Positions 16,790 through 25,742 of a stretch of DNA of 64,000 bases are shown piece by piece. Each line of letters starts with the position of its first letter. Positions within the stretch are counted from its first letter, which is position 1. The stretch is taken from assembly GCF_014851815.1 (NCBI RefSeq), contig NZ_JACVAJ010000002.1, positions 992,001 to 1,056,000 of the forward strand. Direction: 5' to 3'. The notes under the pieces were generated by a model. That model was not told the DNA's origin. It did not search any database and was given only the letters and a program-made list of their open reading frames with translations. Made by a program: the position numbers and the translations under genes. Source of the DNA: Pseudoxanthomonas sp. PXM01. Lineage in GTDB: Bacteria; Pseudomonadota; Gammaproteobacteria; Xanthomonadales; Xanthomonadaceae.

Positions 16790-17722
16790 TCAGTGAAACA
16801 GCGTAGCGGAATCCTCCAGGAAGACGAAGCGGCTCATCACCCAGCCCTTCGTACCGCGATACCAGATGAAGTACCACACAATGGCGTGTTCATCGAAGCG
16901 ATGGAGGAAGACCGACCGCAGCATGGAATCACCGACCGTATCGTTGCGTAGCAACTCGTAGCCGGTGCTCTTTCCGAAGCGTTTTCCCCAGGTACTCTGG
17001 TGGGTACTCAACTGCTCGATGAAAGCACCCATCTGTGCCTTCGTTGCCAGAGCGTAGGGAAGTGCAAGATCAAAGCCCTCGGTAGCCGTGCCCGCCACGA
17101 TGTGCTGCATGATGCGATCAGACAGTGCGACGGCGGCATCCGCCGATGGCAAGGTCTTCGCCGTCCCGGCGACGCGCTCGTCGCTGGCAGGGGGCGGCCT
17201 GCGGGACACCAGTGCGGCGATCTTCTCGCCGAAGATGGCGCCGGACTGCTCCGTATCCAGCTTGGTCTTGAGCGCGCGGCTCGAAACGATGTTGGACAGC
17301 AGCGAGGCTCTGAGGAACCGTTGGCCCAGGTCGGTGGCGTAAAAGGCCACCACGGCATCGGCGTCCGCGACGGAAAGATTTTCGTCCAGTGTCCGTACGA
17401 AGGCCTCCTTGACCGCACCTTGGTCGTAATCGCAACTGGCTGCGATCATCTCGGCATATGCCGCTTCGGCTTCGGCGAACTCAGGGTCACCTCGCTTGAT
17501 GCCGCCGAGGGTGTCCGGGCTGTTCTTCAATGCTGCGTCGGCGTCGTACTTCGCCGCCAATTCGTGGCAGACCATCACGTTGTCCTGGAAGGCCTGATCG
17601 AAGCCCATGGCGTCGGCGAGGCGAAGACCGTGCGATGGCCCGGCGGCCTGCGCGGGCACCACGGCAGCCGCCGCCAGACATGCCGCTATCGCGCATCCGC
17701 GCGTCATTCCTTGCTTGAACAT
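16790..17722 (-). CDS. exported protein, DUF2059-like region
   Basis: Signal peptide (AIAACLAAAAVVPAQA) and 310 residues. The segment SVADADAVVAFYATDLGQRF (about residues 117-136) resembles the DUF2059 signature (FY-x-T/S-x-x-G-x-x-F/l), seen in periplasmic proteins of unknown function. The C-terminal third is different, with aromatic-rich strands (IVWYFIWYRGTKGWVMSRFV). Probably periplasmic; role unknown. The 220 bp upstream, shared with the divergent aminopeptidase gene, must hold both promoters. Confidence 0.72.
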   Translation of the reverse strand: MFKQGMTRGCAIAACLAAAAVVPAQAAGPSHGLRLADAMGFDQAFQDNVMVCHELAAKYDADAALKNSPDTLGGIKRGDPEFAEAEAAYAEMIAASCDYDQGAVKEAFVRTLDENLSVADADAVVAFYATDLGQRFLRASLLSNIVSSRALKTKLDTEQSGAIFGEKIAALVSRRPPPASDERVAGTAKTLPSADAAVALSDRIMQHIVAGTATEGFDLALPYALATKAQMGAFIEQLSTHQSTWGKRFGKSTGYELLRNDTVGDSMLRSVFLHRFDEHAIVWYFIWYRGTKGWVMSRFVFLEDSATLFH

Positions 17723-17942
17723 GCATCCCCTCTGTTAACGTCGCACGTGCTGGCCACGGACGGCCGTTGCATCGTTGTCGTGTTCACGCGCGCGGATGAC
17801 TATGCCATGCCGAAGATGCCGCGTCAGGCTCAGCAGGGCGGGCAATCCGGTCCGTCTGGCGGCCTCTCCACACGCGAGGAACGGCGCGGGAAGTGGTAGC
17901 GTGGCAGCCGCCCTGCTGCAGGCTGACCTCCGGGAGGCCACG

Positions 17943-19361
17943 ATGAAACCGTTCCTGCTGGTGCTGATGCTGCTCTCCCTGCTGACCGGCGTGGTGCTGG
18001 TGCGATCAGACACCGTCTGGCTGCAGGCACCCGCGGTGCGCGCGCAGGCCGGCGCCCCCGTGGCGCGCGGGAACACGCCGGGCGTCGCGGTCGCACAGCC
18101 CCCTGCCCTTCGTGGCACGCCGTCCATGGCGACGACCATTGCGCCGCAGACCGATCCGTTCGCCCCGGTCTATATCGTCACCTCGCGCGCGACCTGGCAA
18201 GGCATCCGCGGCGTGGCGACCAAGCTGGCCGAGCAGCACGACAGCACCGGTGCACCGGTGCTGATTTCCGAAACCCGCGCCGACCGCCTGGGCGAGATCA
18301 GCCGTTACGTGCACACCCACGAGCGCCGCTGCGGCGGTTACTTCGCGTTCCCCAGCCGCGCGCAGGCCGAGGCGTTCGTGCGCGAAGGTCGCGCGAAGCA
18401 GGCGATGACGAAGTCGATGCTGGCCGGCTACGCGCTCGACAACCAGGCCACGGTGAACCGCTGGCTGCCGCAGGTGCAGGAACGGCGCCTCTACGACACC
18501 ATCAACCACCTCTCCAGCTACCGCAACCGCTACTTCGCCAGCACGCACGGCAAGACGTCGGCCGAATGGATCCGCACGCACTGGCAATCGCTGGCCGCGG
18601 GCCGCGACGACGTCACCACCGAGCTGTTCACCGCCTGCACCAACTGCAGTACGCAGCCGTCGGTCATCCTGACCATCCGTGGCTCGGACCTGCCGGACGA
18701 CGTGGTGGTGCTGGGCGCGCACCTGGATTCGATCAACGCCAGCACCTACACCGATCCCAACCACCATGCGCCCGGCGCCGACGACGATGCCTCGGGCATC
18801 GCCACGCTCACCGAGACGCTGCGCATCGCGCTGGCCGACGGCTGGCAGCCGCGGCGGACGGTGAAGTTCATGGGCTATGCGGCGGAAGAAGTCGGCCTGC
18901 GTGGTTCCCACGCCATCGCGCAGTCGTTCCGCGCCAGCGGCGTCAACGTGGTCAGCGTGCTGCAGGTGGACATGACCAACTACAAGGCCGGCGCGACCAG
19001 CGACATGAAGCTGATCAGCGACTACTCCAACACCGACCTGAAGAACTTCTTCGTCACCCTGTTCGACACCTACCTGGCACCGATGGGCCTGACGCGCAGC
19101 AACAGCGCGTGCGGGTACGCCTGCTCGGACCACGCGTCGTGGACCAACGCCGGCTACCCCGCGGCGATGATGTTCGAAGGCGGCAGCCCGAACGGCAGCT
19201 TCCCCTACATCCATACGCAGTACGACACGCTGGCGACGATGGGCGAGTCGGCGCAGCACAGCGTCAAGTTCACCCAGTTCGCGCTGGCCTACCTGGGCGA
19301 GACGGCCAAGACGCGCGGGAGGGTCACGGGCGGGCCGGCGCAGGTGTTGGTGAGGGAGTGA
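17943..19361 (+). CDS. secreted M28 aminopeptidase (Aeromonas/Vibrio leucyl aminopeptidase type)
   Basis: A 472-residue exported di-zinc aminopeptidase. After the N-terminal hydrophobic segment and a prodomain of roughly 180 residues, the catalytic domain shows all metal positions of the M28 clan: VVLGAHLDS (His260, with catalytic Asp262), APGADDDASGI (bridging Asp near 280), GYAAEEVGLRGS (Glu315/316), LQVDMTNY and FPYIHTQYDT (last His). Paired cysteines (TACTNCS, ACGYACS) suggest disulfides, fitting a secreted enzyme that releases N-terminal residues from peptides. Start at 17943 has GGGAGG five bases upstream. A REP-like palindrome follows the stop. Confidence 0.93.
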   Translation: MKPFLLVLMLLSLLTGVVLVRSDTVWLQAPAVRAQAGAPVARGNTPGVAVAQPPALRGTPSMATTIAPQTDPFAPVYIVTSRATWQGIRGVATKLAEQHDSTGAPVLISETRADRLGEISRYVHTHERRCGGYFAFPSRAQAEAFVREGRAKQAMTKSMLAGYALDNQATVNRWLPQVQERRLYDTINHLSSYRNRYFASTHGKTSAEWIRTHWQSLAAGRDDVTTELFTACTNCSTQPSVILTIRGSDLPDDVVVLGAHLDSINASTYTDPNHHAPGADDDASGIATLTETLRIALADGWQPRRTVKFMGYAAEEVGLRGSHAIAQSFRASGVNVVSVLQVDMTNYKAGATSDMKLISDYSNTDLKNFFVTLFDTYLAPMGLTRSNSACGYACSDHASWTNAGYPAAMMFEGGSPNGSFPYIHTQYDTLATMGESAQHSVKFTQFALAYLGETAKTRGRVTGGPAQVLVRE

Positions 19362-19365
19362 ATCG

Positions 19366-19435
19366 TAGGGTGGGCCTTGGCCCACCATTCGGGATGGCGG
19401 CTGGCGTGCGATGGCGGGCTTGAGCCCGCCCTACG
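19366..19435. repeat. two REP-like palindromes in tandem
   Basis: Two palindromic units directly after the aminopeptidase stop: GGTGGGCC/GGCCCACC (19369-19376, 19379-19386) and GGCGGGCT/AGCCCGCC (19413-19420, 19423-19430), each with a GTAGGG/CCTACG edge. They could act as mRNA 3' hairpins. Confidence 0.75.
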
Positions 19436-19457
19436 GCAACGAGCTTTGGAGACCGGG

Positions 19458-20042
19458 ATGAGACACGCGTTCGCGAACATCGCTTTCACCCCTGCCGTCC
19501 GCGACGTGCAGGCCCGCGACGGCAGCCGTGCGCAGTACGCCCGTGCGTTCGAGTCGGGGGACGAGGTCCGCAATGCCGAACTCGGACCGGACGAAGCCGC
19601 CTTCATCCACGCGCAGCGCAGTTTCTACATGGCGACGGTGTCGGAAACCGGCTGGCCCTACGTGCAGCATCGCGGCGGAACGCCGGGCTTCCTGCGCGTC
19701 GTCGATGCGAAGACGCTGTCGTTCGCGGAACTGCCGGGCAACCGGCAGTTCATCAGCGTGGGCAACCTGGCCAAGGATGATCGCGTGGCCATGATCCTGG
19801 TCGACTACGCGCACCGGCAGCGTCTGAAGCTGCTGGGACGCCTAACCGTCGAGGAGTCGCCGGGAACGCCGCGCACCGAGCGCACGATGACGATCCACGT
19901 GGAAGCGTTCGACTGGAACTGCCCGAAGTACATCCCGATGCGCTTCGAAGCCGAGGACGTGCAGCGCGCCATCGACGAGCGCGATCACCGCATCAGGGAA
20001 CTGGAAGCGCAGGTGACGCGGTTGCTTCGGCAGGAGAAGTAA
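19458..20042 (+). CDS. pyridoxamine 5'-phosphate oxidase-like (PNPOx fold) protein
   Basis: A 194-residue flavin-binding split-barrel protein: SFYMATVSETGWPYVQHRGG (strand pair and FMN-binding loop), GFLRVVDAKTLSFAELPGNR, NLAKDDRVAMILVDYAHRQR and RLKLLGRLTV. The C-terminal tail (ERDHRIRELEAQVTRLLRQ) looks like a short coiled coil. The family includes FMN-dependent reductases and oxidases; general annotation only is justified. Start at 19458 follows GGAGACCGGG; the frame extends into the repeats upstream, which I exclude. Confidence 0.85.
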   Translation: MRHAFANIAFTPAVRDVQARDGSRAQYARAFESGDEVRNAELGPDEAAFIHAQRSFYMATVSETGWPYVQHRGGTPGFLRVVDAKTLSFAELPGNRQFISVGNLAKDDRVAMILVDYAHRQRLKLLGRLTVEESPGTPRTERTMTIHVEAFDWNCPKYIPMRFEAEDVQRAIDERDHRIRELEAQVTRLLRQEK

Positions 20043-20102
20043 CTGCGCAGTCCGCAAGGCGGGGATTGGCCCGCCTTGGGACGTAGACGGATGGCGTGCG
20101 AT

Positions 20103-20162
20103 GGCGGGCTCGAACCCGCCCTACGTATGTCGGATGTTGGGGTTCGCACGCTCACCCCAACC
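20103..20162. repeat. two REP-like palindromes
   Basis: GGCGGG/CCCGCC with a 6-base loop (20103-20108, 20115-20120), then a second family with arms GTTGGGGT/ACCCCAAC (20136-20143, 20154-20161). The second unit recurs near 24291 and, degraded, near 26013. Confidence 0.75.
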
Positions 20163-20176
20163 CATGTCCTACTCGC

Positions 20177-20530
20177 TCAGGTGCCCAGCAGTTCCACGTC
20201 GAACTTCAGGGTGGCGTTGGGCGGGATGACACCGCCGGCGCCGCGGGCGCCGTAGCCGAGATTGGCGGGGATGATGAGGGTGCGCTGGCCGCCGACCTTC
20301 ATGCCCTGCACGCCTTCGTCCCAGCCCTTGATGACCATGCCGCCGCCGAGGGGAAAGATGAAGGGTTCGTCGCGGTCCTTGCTGGAATCGAACTTGGCGC
20401 CCTGTTCGCCGTTCTCGTACAGCCAGCCGGTGTAGTGCACGGTGACGTTGCTGCCGGGCTTGGCCTCGATGCCGCTGCCGACGACGGTGTCTTCGAACTG
20501 CAGACCGGAGGGGGTGGTGGTGAAGGCCAT
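20177..20530 (-). CDS. FKBP-type peptidyl-prolyl cis-trans isomerase
   Basis: A compact 117-residue FKBP with no signal peptide, so cytoplasmic. The fold is complete: GSNVTVHYTGWLYENGEQGAK, KFDSSKDRDEPFIFPLGGGM (the active-site Asp and Phe region), VIKGWDEGVQGMKVGGQRT and IPANLGYGARGAGGVIPPNA, then LKFDVELL. It catalyses proline isomerisation during protein folding. Met at 20530 has AAAGGA upstream; the longer frame to 20749 is antisense to nothing but overlaps the neighbouring gene and lacks support. Confidence 0.93.
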   Translation of the reverse strand: MAFTTTPSGLQFEDTVVGSGIEAKPGSNVTVHYTGWLYENGEQGAKFDSSKDRDEPFIFPLGGGMVIKGWDEGVQGMKVGGQRTLIIPANLGYGARGAGGVIPPNATLKFDVELLGT

Positions 20531-20582
20531 GGGGTGTCCTTTGGGATTGGGATGTCGTGGCGCGTAGTTTATCGCGCGAGTA

Positions 20583-21236
20583 CTACTGCGACAGATAGGT
20601 TTCGGCGAAGTACGACTTGATGAAGTCCTCGGCGCCTGCCTCGCCGAGCTCGGGGGCTTCCTTGCGAAAATCGTCGTACGCCTTCGCGTAGGCGTCGGTC
20701 TTGCGGAAGGCAGCGAATTTCGTTTCCTTGTAGGCATCGAACTCGGCACCGGTCATCGAGAGATGCTCGACGACCTTGCCAGCGCGCACGCGGACCACCT
20801 GGTAGTGGTCGAAGGAGGAGCCATACCCCATGTGTACGTAGCGCGTCATTTTGCCGTCAGGGACGATCAGTGCCCCCGTGTACCAGTCGGCACGGACCTG
20901 CGTCGCGCCAGGGTAGAGCTCTTGGGTAATGCTCTTGCGGGTGTAACCGCGATCGTTCTTGGGATCGCGGATTGCGATGGTGACGTCCTTCAGGAACAGT
21001 TCGCCGCCCTTGATCTCCCATGTCGCGATATAGCCTCGCCAGTTGCCCGACGATATCACCGCATTTTCGGGTCGCTCCCACTGCTTCTTCCGGAGCTCGG
21101 TGTCCAGAGGATTGGTGTTGAGCGCGAACTTCTTGCCCTCGACGATCAACCAATCGGACGCTTGTGCTGTTGCCTTGGCGGCAGACGCGATGGCCATCGC
21201 CAGGCACAGCATCAGGACTCTTGCGAACACCGGCAT
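20583..21236 (-). CDS. exported hypothetical protein, 217 aa
   Basis: A signal peptide (LMLCLAMAIASAAKATAQA) followed by a mixed alpha/beta domain that I do not recognise: WRGYIATWEIKGGELFLKDV, GALIVPDGKMTRYVHMGYGS and YQVVRVRAGKVVEH. The codon use is a little less GC-biased than the neighbours. Likely periplasmic or outer-membrane associated; the C-terminal third is helical and charged. It lies about 50 bp upstream of the FKBP gene on the same strand. Confidence 0.72.
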   Translation of the reverse strand: MPVFARVLMLCLAMAIASAAKATAQASDWLIVEGKKFALNTNPLDTELRKKQWERPENAVISSGNWRGYIATWEIKGGELFLKDVTIAIRDPKNDRGYTRKSITQELYPGATQVRADWYTGALIVPDGKMTRYVHMGYGSSFDHYQVVRVRAGKVVEHLSMTGAEFDAYKETKFAAFRKTDAYAKAYDDFRKEAPELGEAGAEDFIKSYFAETYLSQ

Positions 21237-21311
21237 GGTGCCTCCGAACGATTCGGGTGAGCCTGCATGCTACACAAAGACTGCTGCGGGTCGCGGGAGA
21301 ACCCGCTCCAG

Positions 21312-21340
21312 AAAAAAGGCGAGCCGAAGCTCGCCTTTTT
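21312..21340 (-). terminator. intrinsic terminator (usable on both strands)
   Basis: A textbook hairpin: 7-bp arms GGCGAGC (21318-21324) and GCTCGCC (21329-21335), loop CGAA, with an A6 tract on one side and T5 on the other. On the minus strand it ends in six Ts, so it should stop transcription of the YrhB-like gene before the exported protein gene. Confidence 0.88.
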
Positions 21341-21405
21341 CTTTCACTGCCTGACGCTTACACCGCCGGTTAGGATTCGGGGCGGCGACAGCAGCGTACC
21401 CCGCC

Positions 21406-21714
21406 CTACTGCGATGCGTCGTGCGGGTCGCCGGTGCGCTCGTAGTTCGCGATGTAGTCGGCCGTCGGGTAGGCGGTGCCGGTGTCCATCAGCCGGCCCG
21501 TCGCGCGTTCGACGAGGTAGGGCGCGTTGCCGGCGAGGGCGTAACGGAAATCGCCGGTCTCGTGGTAGCGCCGTGAGGTGTAGAAGAACACCCAGCCCCA
21601 CGGCTTCTCGATAGTGGCGTCATCGAGGATGATCCGCGTGTCGTCGGTCAACCCGTCGTGTGACGCCGACAGTTCCTGTTCCACACGGGCCCTGGCTTCT
21701 TCCCTGGTGATCAC
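21406..21714 (-). CDS. YrhB/Imm35-like small protein
   Basis: The core WGWVFFYTSRRYHETGDFRY and ALAGNAPYLVERATGRL with TGTAYP matches the YrhB domain (Imm35-type immunity proteins), usually about 95 residues. E. coli YrhB is reported as a heat-associated chaperone-like protein; other members sit beside polymorphic toxins. I see no toxin gene next to this one. I chose a GTG start at 21714 (VITREEARARV), which gives 102 residues and fits the domain; an ATG at 21798 in the same frame is the alternative, adding an Arg/His-rich extension. Confidence 0.72.
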   Translation of the reverse strand: MITREEARARVEQELSASHDGLTDDTRIILDDATIEKPWGWVFFYTSRRYHETGDFRYALAGNAPYLVERATGRLMDTGTAYPTADYIANYERTGDPHDASQ

Positions 21715-21816
21715 GCGCTTGCCTTGTCCGTGCGGTGGAAGCGCATGGTAGCTGCGGAGGACGCGGCGGCGCGACCCTGGGTGGCTTGGGTGGCGCACTC
21801 ACCCCGTGGCATGGCG

Positions 21817-22206
21817 CTAGTTGCCCAGCGCCTTGAACAGCAGCAGCCAGAAGAACCAGCCGATCATCATGAAGAACAGGGCTTCGCCGGCAGCTTTCTT
21901 CCGGTCGGCCATCAGGTAGCCGGCGGCCAGGAAGATGACGATGCCAGGCAGCAGGACGCACAGCACCTTGAGCACGAGCGGCAGGGTGTCGACGGGTTTG
22001 GCGCCGGGGATGGGCGGGGGTGAGCGTCCCGGCGGGGTGTCGAAGCGCGCATCCTGGACGCCGCGCCCGATGAGTTCCTGCCGCGCGAGGTCGATCGCTT
22101 CCTCGCCGTATTCGTCCGTCGTCGCCAGCGCGATGCGCATCAGGCGGTCGGACTCGTACTCGCGGTACTGCTGTCTGGCGGCGTCGGCATCGAAGTAGGT
22201 GGACAT
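21817..22206 (-). CDS. two-helix membrane hypothetical protein, 129 aa
   Basis: An acidic cytoplasmic N-terminal part (ARQQYREYESDRLMRIALAT, then EEAIDLARQELIGRG) and two hydrophobic helices at the C-terminus (LVLKVLCVLLPGIVIFLAAG, EALFFMMIGWFFWLLLF). The 'AxxELxxRG' stretch is common in small uncharacterised membrane proteins. Function unknown. Transcribed toward the YrhB-like gene. Confidence 0.7.
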   Translation of the reverse strand: MSTYFDADAARQQYREYESDRLMRIALATTDEYGEEAIDLARQELIGRGVQDARFDTPPGRSPPPIPGAKPVDTLPLVLKVLCVLLPGIVIFLAAGYLMADRKKAAGEALFFMMIGWFFWLLLFKALGN

Positions 22207-22287
22207 GTTCGCTCCGTGATCGTTGTCCTGCGGTGGAGTTGCTTCACTGGTCCGACAGCATGAGGCCGAAATTCGAAAGCGCCCCCC

Positions 22288-22974
22288 CTACCTGCGATCC
22301 TGTATGCCACCAGCAGGAGCATTGGGCAGGCAGTCGGCGTACTGCTGTTGCAGCAGAGGCAAGGTCGGCGATGACAAACCATGCGCCATACGTACAACGT
22401 TGGTGGTGAGGATTAGCATGCCATTGGCATTGATGAGGACGGAGCCCGCTTCGTGGTGCGGAAATGGCATGGAGCTTTGTGCGACCGCGCGTATACCGCC
22501 GTGCACGTAGGAATGCATCGCACGCCACGTAGCATCCCTCAGTGCAACCAAGGGTTCACAGATGTCCGCCGGGTGGTGCTTCGCAAGCGTATGCAGCATT
22601 GCAGTGACATCAGGCCCCTTGCGAGTCTCGGCGTCGGAGTTCAGTGCTTCGGAGTTTGGGCTCAAGAATCCATCAATCCACGAGTCGTCGGCGCCGCGAA
22701 ATGTCCACATGGTACGTAGAAGCGCTTCGTAAGTCGGTCGGACCAGCGCCGTCGCTGACACATCCAGCTCGCTCTGTATCAGCACCCATTGTGCTGCGGC
22801 ATGCTGCCAGACAATGTTTGCGAAGCCACGGACGGCGACAAGCCGTCTACTACTAGGATCGGGCAACTCGTCCCAAAGATCATCAAGCGATTGGCGCAGC
22901 AGGCGAGTTCCGTGAGATATCCGCTCTAGTCGTTCAATAGCAGCCGGCTTCGGCTTGTCCCAACCGTGCCCCAT
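22288..22974 (-). CDS. helical hypothetical protein, 228 aa (accessory block)
   Basis: First gene of a visibly AT-richer stretch that continues to about 27.8 kb. The protein is all-helical: IERLERISHGTRLLRQSLDD, then ALVRPTYEALLRTMW and HSYVHGGIRAVAQ. The R-P-x-x-E followed by H-x-G/HGG pattern is found in several uncharacterised families (DUF5677/DUF6988-like) that often occur in accessory regions; I make this link only by appearance. No signal or membrane segment. Codon use contains many AT-ending codons, unlike the flanking genes, suggesting transfer. Confidence 0.65.
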   Translation of the reverse strand: MGHGWDKPKPAAIERLERISHGTRLLRQSLDDLWDELPDPSSRRLVAVRGFANIVWQHAAAQWVLIQSELDVSATALVRPTYEALLRTMWTFRGADDSWIDGFLSPNSEALNSDAETRKGPDVTAMLHTLAKHHPADICEPLVALRDATWRAMHSYVHGGIRAVAQSSMPFPHHEAGSVLINANGMLILTTNVVRMAHGLSSPTLPLLQQQYADCLPNAPAGGIQDRR

Positions 22975-23080
22975 AGATCCTCCTTGCCCTAAGAAAAACG
23001 GAACAGCCTCGCTTCGCCTGTCATTTACTCTAAGAATGCACCCTAGCCTGGATTATCCACCCCACCCAGCAATTCTGCGA

Positions 23081-24211
23081 TCAGGCGGCGCGCATCAGAA
23101 CGCATGCATCGCGAACAAACGAAAGCAATTCTTCGACATTCGCCCCATCCACTTTCCTTTCGGCCGACTGTCCGCTGCCGCGCGGATTGAACAGCGAAAG
23201 CGAAAGCGCCTCCAGTTGCGTGGCCAGGTCGCTGCGTCCAACACCTTCGAGGTAATCGAACGGGACGCGCACACGTCCCTCGTGACTGACGCTGAGGAAA
23301 CGGCGTTCGCTGCCGGTGGGCGCTACCCAATAGAGGTTGGCGGTGCTCTTACGGAAACCCATCCGGATGCTTTCGTGCATCGCTTCCGCCTCGAACAGGG
23401 CGACGATCCGCCTGACCGGCTCCACGGCGGACGGAGCCCTGCGCTGGACTTCGTCCATGAAGTCCGTCGCTGACGCCAGGTTCGAGGTTCGCCGATCCGT
23501 CGTGGTCTCGGTGACGTGTTCGACTTCTACCCGAGCCTTCGGATTCTGTCCTTCGATCTTCACGCGCACGACCTGTCGCACATCCGACTGCACGGTGCCC
23601 AGAAGTTCGGGCACCACAAGGAGGCTGCCTGCGTCTATCTCGCGATAGACATTCAGGTCGATCATCGCGAGGTCCCATTCGTTGGTCAGGTGGCGCGCCA
23701 GCAGGGCTTGCGACAGTCGCATCGCGCGGGGGTCCAGGGCGTCGCCGGCGATGACCAGCAGGAATTTGCCCGACTGCAGTGCGTCCGCCAGGTCGGACTC
23801 GTCCGGTGCGTGCTGGGACGCGGGCAGCTCTGGAAGGTCCTCGCGGTCGGTGTCCTGCAGCGAGAGGGCGTAGTCCAGCACCTGGGCCACGACCTCGCGG
23901 CGCTTCTGGGGGTTGTAGGACAGCTTGGTTTCCACGATGCCAATGCGGCCGTACGAGGACACCAGCAGCACGTCGATGGGTCCGGCACCGAAACTGGTCT
24001 CGGTTCGCCAAGGCAGCCATACCTCATCGGCCGTGACGCGGCCGGCTTGGCGACAAGGCGCGATGACCAGTTCCGGGTTCTCGAAGATGGCGTCGCGGAA
24101 CCAGGTTTCTTGCAAGCCGAGATCACGTGCGAGGACGCGCTCGAAGCGCAGCTTGGGTGTCGCTTGCTTACCCGCGTTGACAGCGAACAGGTGGGTGCCG
24201 ATGGACTTCAA
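23081..24211 (-). CDS. PD-(D/E)xK-type nuclease domain protein
   Basis: The middle of this 376-residue protein carries a restriction-endonuclease fold: FENPELVI with a conserved-type Glu (about 45), GAGPIDVLLVSS (Asp80), GIVETKLSYN (Glu94-x-Lys96) and REVVAQVLDYA (Gln110, Tyr114, the QxxxY helix of RecB-like nucleases). This order matches NucS/DUF91 and RecB-family DNA nucleases. The remaining 250 residues are unrecognised and may give specificity. Its GC content is between that of the AT-rich neighbours and the chromosome. It is separated from the MBL gene by a REP-like repeat. A defence or DNA-repair role is plausible by domain and context but is inference. Confidence 0.75.
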   Translation of the reverse strand: MKSIGTHLFAVNAGKQATPKLRFERVLARDLGLQETWFRDAIFENPELVIAPCRQAGRVTADEVWLPWRTETSFGAGPIDVLLVSSYGRIGIVETKLSYNPQKRREVVAQVLDYALSLQDTDREDLPELPASQHAPDESDLADALQSGKFLLVIAGDALDPRAMRLSQALLARHLTNEWDLAMIDLNVYREIDAGSLLVVPELLGTVQSDVRQVVRVKIEGQNPKARVEVEHVTETTTDRRTSNLASATDFMDEVQRRAPSAVEPVRRIVALFEAEAMHESIRMGFRKSTANLYWVAPTGSERRFLSVSHEGRVRVPFDYLEGVGRSDLATQLEALSLSLFNPRGSGQSAERKVDGANVEELLSFVRDACVLMRAA

Positions 24212-24290
24212 GACGGTCTCCGGAATGCTGAATAGCGAGCGCTACAAACGTACATGCCAATCATGGGAGTCTCGGGTCACATGGCTGGCT

Positions 24291-24319
24291 GATGTTGGGG
24301 TTCGCAGGCTCACCCCCTA
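24291..24319. repeat. REP-like repeat copy
   Basis: GATGTTGGGG followed by a short loop and CTCACCCC; nearly the same as the unit at 20131-20161. It lies between the nuclease and MBL genes and marks a junction in the accessory block. Confidence 0.65.
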
Positions 24320-24339
24320 CCTATGGACATGCGCTATCG

Positions 24340-25701
24340 CTATCTCGACACGCAAAGCCCACCCTCCTCAACACCACCGCAACCACAGACAGGAACCTCC
24401 CGAAGCTTGATCAATCGATTTCCGTGATTTTCGCTGCACCGCGAGCAAGAACCCCTATCGTCCGTATAAGAGACGCGCCACCCCTTGCTTGTCGCCTCTG
24501 ACAGAACGGCCGGGCTAGGTATTGATGGGTAGCAACCTTTGAATGTTGAAGCGATCATTCGTCCGTGCCCAATCGGCTCTGGCATCGCCCCACTCGTTGT
24601 CTTTCCACCATGATGCGGTGCAACCACGCCCGTCAGCCGTCTGAGAAAGCGTGCCGGTATAGATGGATAGTCAGCGTCTCCGCACAGCAGCACGGATGCT
24701 CCAGCGCCCTTCACACGCAATGAAAGAGACTCGTTGTTGCGAAGAAACGCTGGCGTAGCTTTATAGCCTCCCGGATCATTTCTTATGATCGACACGGAGT
24801 CGACGGTGATAGCGCTCAGCGGCTCAGGCCAAAATAGCAACGCGCAATCCCCTGCGCACTTGGAGGTTGCCGCAAGCGTCTGGACGAAGTGCACATGGCT
24901 TGGTCCTAACTTATGTTTCGCCACTTGCGGCCTTCTCATCAGCCACGCTCGATGTAGCGCATCCGGCTTGTACACGGGCTGCGTTAGCCACGCACCCGAA
25001 GTTTTGTCCTTCTTCGCTGAGCCACTCTTGATGGCGTAACCCCAGTGATCCCAGTCTAGATGAGACAGCACCACTGGAGCTGGATAAGCCCCGAACGGAA
25101 TTAAAGGCGAAAATCTGCCATTTACTGGATAGGACTTGCTGTTGAACTGTACTGGCCACCCGAGATCGAAGAACGCGAGTGGATGCTCATTCTTATCGAC
25201 AAGCGCAGCCATGCTGGCTTGCCCAACATCGTAAACGGCAACTGCAGCTACACGTCCACGCGTGGTTCGGCGAAGAACTGAGGAAATAGCATCTTCCGGG
25301 GCATCTGGAATGTCAGGCATCCGGGCAATCTCGTCGAGCACCTCGACTAAACCCAAATTCGGCGACTCGTTACTCACACGCACAAACAGAGGTGCATCTC
25401 CTTCTTCGCCACGGAACGCTGAATTTGTCTGAACAGCATTTCCGTCTGGCATTTCGGAACTCGACACCTCAATCTCAACCCAGCGAGGCTCTTCCTCCTG
25501 TCCAGAAAACGGAACTTCCGAGGTAAGCGCGAGCACGCCAATTGGATCTTCAGGCCTAGCTGAACCTCCTAATCGCGACCGCACATCATCTAGCGGGACC
25601 GCATCGATAACGACGCGAGACTCCCGATCAATGCTCCCATCTGGCGCATCGCACGCGCGCTCAATCAGCGCTAGATACTTCCTTGAGCTCTCACCGTCCA
25701 T
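24340..25701 (-). CDS. ComEC/Rec2-like metallo-beta-lactamase-fold protein
   Basis: A 453-residue soluble protein. Residues 1-145 are an unrecognised acidic domain. From about 150 an MBL fold of ComEC type follows: VYDVGQASMAALVD (158-161 DVGQ), FFDLGWP, VVLSHLDWDHWGYA (metal motif HxDxDH, residues 214-219), LLCGDADYPS (Asp342) and VVAPHHGGKTTSG (His363/364). ComEC's MBL domain is a nuclease acting on one strand of incoming DNA, so nuclease activity is a reasonable guess. The C-terminal tail is Cys-rich (SCSRCSEN, PVCGCGG), suggesting a small metal site. It has no membrane segments, unlike ComEC. Lower GC and accessory context suggest a defence-type effector; the ATPase gene lies upstream on the same strand, 341 bp away. 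Confidence 0.75.
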   Translation of the reverse strand: MDGESSRKYLALIERACDAPDGSIDRESRVVIDAVPLDDVRSRLGGSARPEDPIGVLALTSEVPFSGQEEEPRWVEIEVSSSEMPDGNAVQTNSAFRGEEGDAPLFVRVSNESPNLGLVEVLDEIARMPDIPDAPEDAISSVLRRTTRGRVAAVAVYDVGQASMAALVDKNEHPLAFFDLGWPVQFNSKSYPVNGRFSPLIPFGAYPAPVVLSHLDWDHWGYAIKSGSAKKDKTSGAWLTQPVYKPDALHRAWLMRRPQVAKHKLGPSHVHFVQTLAATSKCAGDCALLFWPEPLSAITVDSVSIIRNDPGGYKATPAFLRNNESLSLRVKGAGASVLLCGDADYPSIPARFLRRLTGVVAPHHGGKTTSGAMPEPIGHGRMIASTFKGCYPSIPSPAVLSEATSKGWRVSYTDDRGSCSRCSENHGNRLIKLREVPVCGCGGVEEGGLCVSR

Positions 25702-25742
25702 GCGGCCCTCACTGATCGAGAATAAATGCGCTGTCGCCCGAC

